Below are positions 59,036 to 64,000 of a DNA stretch of 64,000 nucleotides, in pieces. The position numbers and the translations under genes are program-made. The notes under the pieces were generated by a model, which saw nothing but the letters and a program-made list of their open reading frames with translations, was not told the DNA's origin and did not search any database. Source of the stretch: Toxonevra muliebris (lineage: Eukaryota; Arthropoda; Insecta; Diptera; Pallopteridae); contig CAVNUY010000008.1 of assembly GCA_963691655.1 (NCBI GenBank), positions 186,001 through 250,000 of the forward strand, given 5' to 3'. Each line of letters begins with the position of its first letter. The stretch's first letter is position 1.

Positions 59036-59716
59036 GAATAAACTTTTTTCCAAGTATTCATCTAACAACTTTTGAAGCTTGTCTTTTTCTACATAGGACA
59101 GTCGTCTCGGCGAACAACTAAATGGTTTTGAATTTTCTAGACATAACTTGAATTGGCTTCTAATTACCGGCTTGTCTGGTCTTTTTGCATTTACGTAAAT
59201 ATCCTTAAACATTTCAATAAGTTTGCATCTTGTGCTATAACTAACCTTATCCCCAATATTACATTCGTCTCTATCATCGTCTACATAACTTATTTCTAAC
59301 ATGCCTCTATTAAAATTATCTAACAGTTGCCCGTTGTCGAAACAATCCTTTCCCACAAATTCCCTAACAATCTCTTTACCTAACAATTGTCGACTAGCCT
59401 GCCCTTCTTCATCTAACAATTTTTCATCTTCAGTTTTCTCCAACGTAATCATTTTCAAGGCATTTAATTCCAACTTCAAATCACAAGCATTTGACACAAT
59501 TATTAAATTAAAGAAAACTTTTATTAATCCATTTAAAACATAACATAAGGTTTTTCCATGTACTTTTAGAATGCTTTTATTTAAGCCAAAATATGAATTA
59601 GTAACAGGCTGCAAGTTAATTTTCTTCGGAATGCACGATTTTTTTATGAATGATATAGGACTACCGGAGTCTATGAGGCACGCTGAAATTAATGGCGAAT
59701 TAATATTTTCTACAAA
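59003..59716 (-). pseudogene. Gypsy protease and RT linker
   Basis: In the -1 frame relative to Gag, beginning at the shift site (59719-59713): VENINSPLISACLIDSGSPI holds the retropepsin Asp-Ser-Gly. About 190 residues follow up to LQKLLDEYLEKSL, where the indel breaks the frame into RT. The protease would release Gag and Pol products. Confidence 0.8.
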
Positions 59717-60873
59717 AAATACCTTACGAAGTCGTTGTTACTGCTCGCGCTCTTTCTTTCTGGGCATTGCGCAACCAAGTGATTAAAACTGCCGCACGCG
59801 TAGCAGGATCCCGGTTCCCTCTTTGGCTTCTTGCAGTCTCTCGCGAAATGACCTTTGAAGTTACAATTTAGGCAGCGAAAATTTTTGTCGCCGTAGTTTT
59901 TCATGGTTGAAGCTTTAGAAACAACAGCTGATTCGTTTTCCTTTGGCAATCGTACACCAGAGAACGAGCGAAGCATGTGCATCGGATCAGAGAAACACTG
60001 TATGCGCGCCTGTGTTCGCAAGCTTTCCGAAGTGATGCCTTCAATTATTCGATCTAGGAGTTCATCTGCATCGATATTGACATCATGTGACAACATCATT
60101 TTGTCTTCGAAGTAGCTGGAAAATTTTTCTTTGACTTGCCACTTGCGAGCCTCAAACTTGCGTCTCATTTCAGATTTCGACATTTTCTCACTAAACGCTA
60201 GTATTAGCTGCTCGAATAATTGGTTTATTGGGTCCAAGATGCGATCTGGGTCAGCATGCAGCCAGCGCTATGCTGAAGCTTTTAGCTTGCTTATAAAAAG
60301 CATACGCAAATAGTTGTCTTGTACATTGTAGACTTGTGCGATATTTTTCAGTTGAATAATCCAAGCTCGTGCACAGGAATCGCCGTTGTAATCTTGCATT
60401 ACCTCTTTAGCCAGAGCGAATGACGTTGTTGGTGATTCGTTTTCCATTTTTTCTTTTCTGTTGCCCTCGTTTTGCGGTTGTTGCGGAATATCTAGAGTTT
60501 TCGGCATTATATCGTCGCCTAGCTTTGACTGCTGCAGCGACGAAAGTTCGGTTTTCTCCTCTTCTTCTTGTTGCTTAGAAGTGCTGTTAGTTCTTACGAT
60601 TTCTTTTGATTTTGGTGCAGCTTTTTGTTGTTGCTGAGGTGCTGCGTTACTTTTTACCGTTTCCTGATCGGCCATTTCTGTATCGCTGAGTTGTTGTTGG
60701 TTAGCGTCTTCAACGTTCAGCATTAGGTCTACAACTGGACAGGCACCGAGACGATCTGGTGGAATGGCATTTAGACGCGTCACCAAGTCCATTTTTGAAC
60801 CTTTGGTTGGTAGGTCCAGTGCCGCACACCACTTTTTTAGCGATACATATGAAAGTTTGTTTAGCTCTTCCAT
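59710..60873 (-). pseudogene. Gypsy Gag with SAP-like N-terminus and two CCHC knuckles
   Basis: ATG at 60873-60871. Residues ~4-35 (SYVSLKKWCAALDLPTKGSK, then MDLVTRLNAI) follow the SAP motif pattern: two short helices with Leu, Gly-x-Lys and Leu-x-x-Arg-Leu. A Gln-rich, charged low-complexity linker follows, then the capsid-like region (DNYLRMLFISKLKASA, then a TAG at 60270-60268 where CAG or similar is expected, RWLHADPDRI). The C-terminus has CLNCNFKGHFARDC and CYACGSFNHLVAQC knuckles near 59780-59870. The frame closes at TAG 59712-59710. Gag would package element RNA. Confidence 0.85.
59713..59719 (-). promoter_or_regulatory. Candidate -1 ribosomal frameshift site
   Basis: On - the heptamer T-TTT-TTG lies in the Gag frame one codon before the Gag stop. 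A -1 slip enters exactly the open frame that carries the protease. This fits the X-XXY-YYZ form of known slippery sites. Confidence 0.65.
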
Positions 60874-60900
60874 GACGTAGAGTCCGACCACTTCTGATAT
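60874..60900 (-). promoter_or_regulatory. Gypsy leader and probable primer-binding region
   Basis: Only 27 bp separate the 5' LTR from the Gag ATG. TGGTCGGACT (60890-60881 on -) begins ten bases after the LTR and starts with the TGG that pairs with tRNA CCA ends. Which tRNA would prime is not recognised. Confidence 0.4.
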
Positions 60901-61144
60901 TGTAGTAGAGTGTATTTATCCGTTCGTACGGGTCTCGTGATAGCTCTCCGCTTTCTTTATTACAACTGACTTGGCAAATATTTATAGGCATAACTTAGAT
61001 CTACGAGCATATACAAACTAGCATAACTTAGAACTACGAAACTAAGAGCGTACGCTAACTTACGACTAAACCAAAGAGAGACCAAACATCGAACAAGTTG
61101 TAGCAACCTGTAAGTATATGCACAGTGGCACATGGCCTACTACA
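60901..61144 (-). repeat. 5' LTR of gypsy
   Basis: 244 bp; partner of 53981-54225 with about five substitutions and one 1-bp indel. Confidence 0.92.
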
Positions 61145-61299
61145 ACTTTATTTTATTTTAAAAAGGTTAAAAATAATAATGGTTGAAAGCTTCGGGCTAT
61201 TAAAGTGAGTCTCTTGTTGCGAAATTTTTTTCCCCCTGGCAGGGTGGCTATCGCTTATTATGAATACAGCAAAACTCCAAATGCTCCGATTAATACATA

Positions 61300-61800
61300 C
61301 AGACTAACGAATGCCCTAGCCAAATTCTCTCCATAAATGGATCAGCTCCGTAGATATCTCTCTACAATCGGAACCATCGTACTCCTTCGATGGATCCAGT
61401 TCACACCGAGCAAACAATTCCAACTCCCGGGTTTTGCTATGCGAAGGAATGAGCTTATTGCGCTTGCCTTTGCATACGCACTTAAGGGAAGGACAAACCC
61501 GATCCTCTCATCCCTGGGTGGCAAAGGTCAGGTGGCTTCTCCCATGCATACAATAAGCCTTCCGCGGTTAGAACTCTGAGTCGGGAAAAAAGTTTATTGC
61601 GCTTGCCTTTGTGAGCACACTCAAGGGAAGGACAATCCCGATCCTATTCTCCCTAGGTGGGCAAAGGTTAAGTGGCACCCTTTTCCCCGTCAAAACCCTT
61701 CGGAGTGGTTTTAGTCTTTCTATATCTATATCTCAGCTTAGGCCTAGTGGCTCCTGTTTTGGTTAGATTCTGAGATCGTTCATCTTAGCTGGAAACGTTT
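61300..61800 (+). pseudogene. BEL/Pao pol fragment with internal duplication
   Basis: VLLRWIQFTPSKQFQLPGFA and ASPMHTISLPRLEL are RNase H-region text of BEL/Pao. WLDSEIV near 61760 fits the next RNase H motif. A ~135-bp stretch is duplicated in tandem (61456-61540 and 61592-61672; shared TTATTGCGCTTGCCTTTG and AAGGGAAGGACAA). No long frame remains. Confidence 0.55.
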
Positions 61801-62453
61801 CCATTTACGTGGCAGCCATATGTGGTGAATCTCATTTCACCAAGTTTTACATGTGGATACTGCACCTTGGCTTCACATAGCAAGTTCAGCAACCTAGCTT
61901 ACTAGTTCTTTTAATAGCTCTGAAAAAATCGCTGCTTCAATCACCACAGTCATCTCCTCCAGCCAAATTCCGAGGTACAACATTTGAACGTCGTACACAC
62001 CGATACTCTCAATCAGCTTCTCTCGTTCACCCGTGCGTTGCAAATGCGTTGTATCTCGCTTATCCAAGAGGTTGGGTCCATACTATAACCCTATAAAAAT
62101 TAAAATTTATCAAAACTCATATGTAAAACTGTAAATCCTTCCAGCTAATTCAAAAAGAATCTCCTTCTTACTATTCAGCTGGATTAGGCATTAGGATTAT
62201 GCGAACACACGTACGACAGCCCACGCAGCATAATACCAGCATACTGACCGCTGCAGCGAAACTCATCCAGCCACCACCTCAGTAACACGCCTGCATAGCA
62301 TATTGCAGCCTATATGACAGCCCGACAACCAAAGTGGGATCTGGTATGGTGCGAATATGACTAGACCGTATCGTCGTCTCGCAAATAAAATATATTACTA
62401 TGTACAATTATACTATACTGAAATGTTACTCTATATCTTTTCTCTTTTGTTTG
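61801..62453. other. Spacer, possibly degenerate BEL
   Basis: No gene or clear repeat. It may contain more of the decayed BEL fragment. Confidence 0.4.
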
Positions 62454-63855
62454 TAAATACCACTCTGGTATTTAGTCTAGTATAATACGTTATATATATG
62501 TACACTCTGTACATATTTACACTTGTAATAGACTTCCTTGACCATAGGAATTTATATCAGTTGCCATACGGTATAAAGTTCTATGACTTGAGAATATTCA
62601 TAGTCTTTTATCGAGCAACTCTTACTAGAACAATATAAAACTCTATCGCGGTTTAATTCCGCGGCGCGTCACTCGCGAAATTAAAATTATTTAATTTTAA
62701 TTTTGTTAGGAAGCGCAGCCGCGTACTGCACTTCCTAACCTTTTCTTCTTTTCTCTCTTTATCTTCTGTCACTCTTCCTCTTCTTTTTGGCCGATATCCA
62801 CATTCACAATAGTAAAAGAGTACCATTTAGTACTAGATTATACTACTGGGAGTGGGGATATGGAGACTTCTGTAAGAGAGCGCAGAGGTGTATTTGTTGT
62901 AAATTTGCGGAAAAACGGGAAAACTTTGGTTCTCTCGTTTGGTTGATTTTCTAGTGAGAATTCAACGGTATGACTCCGCTATGCACTAATACAGGTGCAT
63001 TGCCGCCAATTCTCATACAATTGGTTGGGTCGGGGACTTTGTCCAGGGTGTAATCATGTACACCCACACATGTATGGGTATGATGATTTCCCGTTTAGAG
63101 ACCAGTTTCTTGGAGAAACTGCATTGTGTCCTGCTGACATAGCGGACGAAAAGATAATGTATGTGGCTGAATATAAGTGGTACATATTTTTGCACCGTAC
63201 ATATATTCAGTTCTGTGCTAGCTTTCGAGAGCGACGATCAGGATTTTTCTTAGTGCGAATATTTCACGATTTATTTTAAATTAAACTTTTTTTTTGTATT
63301 ATTAAATTTTCTTTTGTGTCTTTTTTTTTTTGGTGAATTAATTTTTGTGTACTTTGGTATCACCAAGTCGGGTGAACCAAAGTATTTTAAATTAATATTA
63401 TTGTGATTGGTACCACCAAGTCGTGGTGGACCAATAGTGTTAAATTTAATTTAATTTATTAATTTTATTAAATAGTGAGCGCGGAGTTAAAATCAATTTT
63501 TATTTTGTTGTGTCGCTAACTTGTAGCGACAGTGGTAAAGTAATTTTAGCCGGGTTACTTTATTCGGGTCGCGATCCTTGTGCGCGAATATAGAAGGGTT
63601 CATAAACCCATTAACCCAGGGAGTATCATTTTAATTTTATATTATTTTTTTTTTTATTATTATCTTTTTTTTTGCTAACTGCAAGTGACTATTTTGTTTG
63701 TGGAGTAGGCTTCTCCTACTACTAACTTTATTTTCTCTCCTTTCTTTTAAAAATTTGTGAAAGTCCGTTTGTGTGCTCGTGAGCCCAGCAGGTTGTGCGG
63801 GTGAAATTTAACTTTACCTTTTGTAAAATTGTGCGGTAGCTCAGTATTGAGCTAC
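62454..63855. repeat. Stem-loop-dense region
   Basis: At least fifteen short perfect or near-perfect inverted repeats with small loops follow one another. Arms (left/right positions): 62454-62462/62466-62474; 62496-62504/62508-62516; 62534-62538/62546-62550; 62581-62586/62598-62603; 62647-62651/62659-62663; 62665-62668/62674-62677; 62678-62689/62692-62703; 62705-62718/62726-62739 (one mismatch); 62819-62823/62830-62834; 62981-62986/62995-63000; 63046-63052/63059-63065; 63104-63110/63114-63120; 63350-63364/63371-63384; 63406-63418/63424-63435; 63511-63518/63524-63531; 63596-63600/63605-63609; 63704-63709/63715-63720; 63836-63843/63848-63855. No protein-coding signal. It might be an LTR or leader of an unrecognised retroelement that continues beyond the window. 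Confidence 0.7.
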
Positions 63856-64000
63856 AGAAATCGAGCGTTTCCAAAAAATATATTTTTTTTTATTCTTATT
63901 TTCATTTTATTTTGAACCTGCGACCACTTCTCCACTGAGATAGCTGGCAACGCAGAGATTCCGTCTTTCTCCGTTAATTTAATTTGAGCGCGAAAGTGAC
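63856..64000. other. Right edge, nothing recognised
   Basis: T-rich sequence then a more GC-balanced tail. No gene seen. Confidence 0.4.

Larger units (their letters stand above)
53981..61144 (-). mobile_element. Ty3/gypsy element (minus), interrupted by BEL
   Basis: LTRs at 53981-54225 (3') and 60901-61144 (5') read TGTAGTAGGC to CTCTACTACA on -, with 8-bp mirrored tips. They are flanked by the 4-bp duplication ACTT (53977-53980, 61145-61148). About six differences between LTRs. Gag and Pol lie on -; no envelope gene is seen. A BEL deletion derivative (56140-58593) is inserted in RT. Confidence 0.92.

Noticed and set aside
62995..63279. 94-codon + frame in the stem-loop region
   Set aside because: Crosses several hairpins, no domain, no codon signal; probably chance.
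63836..63855. tRNA D-arm (TAGCTCAGT)
   Set aside because: It is one perfect hairpin with no anticodon or T-arm following.

Overview
The window looks like repeat-dense chromosomal DNA of an insect, most likely a higher fly (Diptera). It is AT-rich, carries short CATA/TATA simple repeats, and holds BEL/Pao, Ty3/gypsy, mariner, Tc1-like, hAT, LOA/I-type LINE and tRNA-derived SINE sequences in the combination usual for dipteran genomes. The host assignment is inference. I see no intact conserved host gene. Nearly everything recognisable is a transposable element (TE) or a TE relic, and almost every element coding region carries stops, frameshifts or deletions.

Layout. 1-4.1 kb: the end of a BEN-like exon at the window edge, then a broken CACTA-type (Tnp2-like) transposase on +. 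4.1-15.7 kb: a diverged direct duplication (block A at 4093-8945, block A' at 11848-15715). Block A holds a SINE and a Tc1-like relic. Between the blocks lies a long-terminal-inverted-repeat element interrupted by a LINE (RT and RNase H). 16.2-17.5 kb: an almost complete DD37D mariner. 18.75-22.2 kb: a short LTR element whose protease runs into an integrase zinc-binding segment with no reverse transcriptase. 22.2-25.9 kb: dispersed and low-complexity repeats and one possible gene fragment. 25.9-37.1 kb: a deep nest in which a gypsy relic holds a hAT MITE and a DD34D mariner, and the mariner ORF is split by a complete but dead BEL/Pao element that itself contains a repeat shared with 41-43 kb. 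37.1-45 kb: a LINE fragment, four MITE-like elements and a second copy of the SINE. 46.3-53.5 kb: a full-length, young-looking BEL/Pao element on +. 54.0-61.1 kb: a full gypsy element on -, interrupted by a BEL/Pao deletion derivative that itself carries a SINE-like sequence. 61.2-64 kb: a BEL fragment, then about 1.4 kb unusually dense in short perfect stem-loops.

How the parts relate. Target-site duplications (TSDs) give a relative order of insertion. CACAT flanks the minus-strand BEL inside mariner, ATACC the plus-strand BEL, ACTT the gypsy, GAAAG the BEL inside gypsy, an 8-bp CTYCATAG the hAT MITE, and TAA a Harbinger-like MITE. LTR pairs differ at only a few sites by eye (about 2 in 367 for the plus BEL, about 2 in 287 for the nested BEL, about 6 in 245 for the gypsy), so several insertions are recent although their coding regions are dead. 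That is consistent with mobilisation in trans, with decay after insertion, or with sequence error. The least explained sequence is the stem-loop-dense region at 62.45-63.86 kb. All boundaries were found by reading and have not been checked against a TE library.
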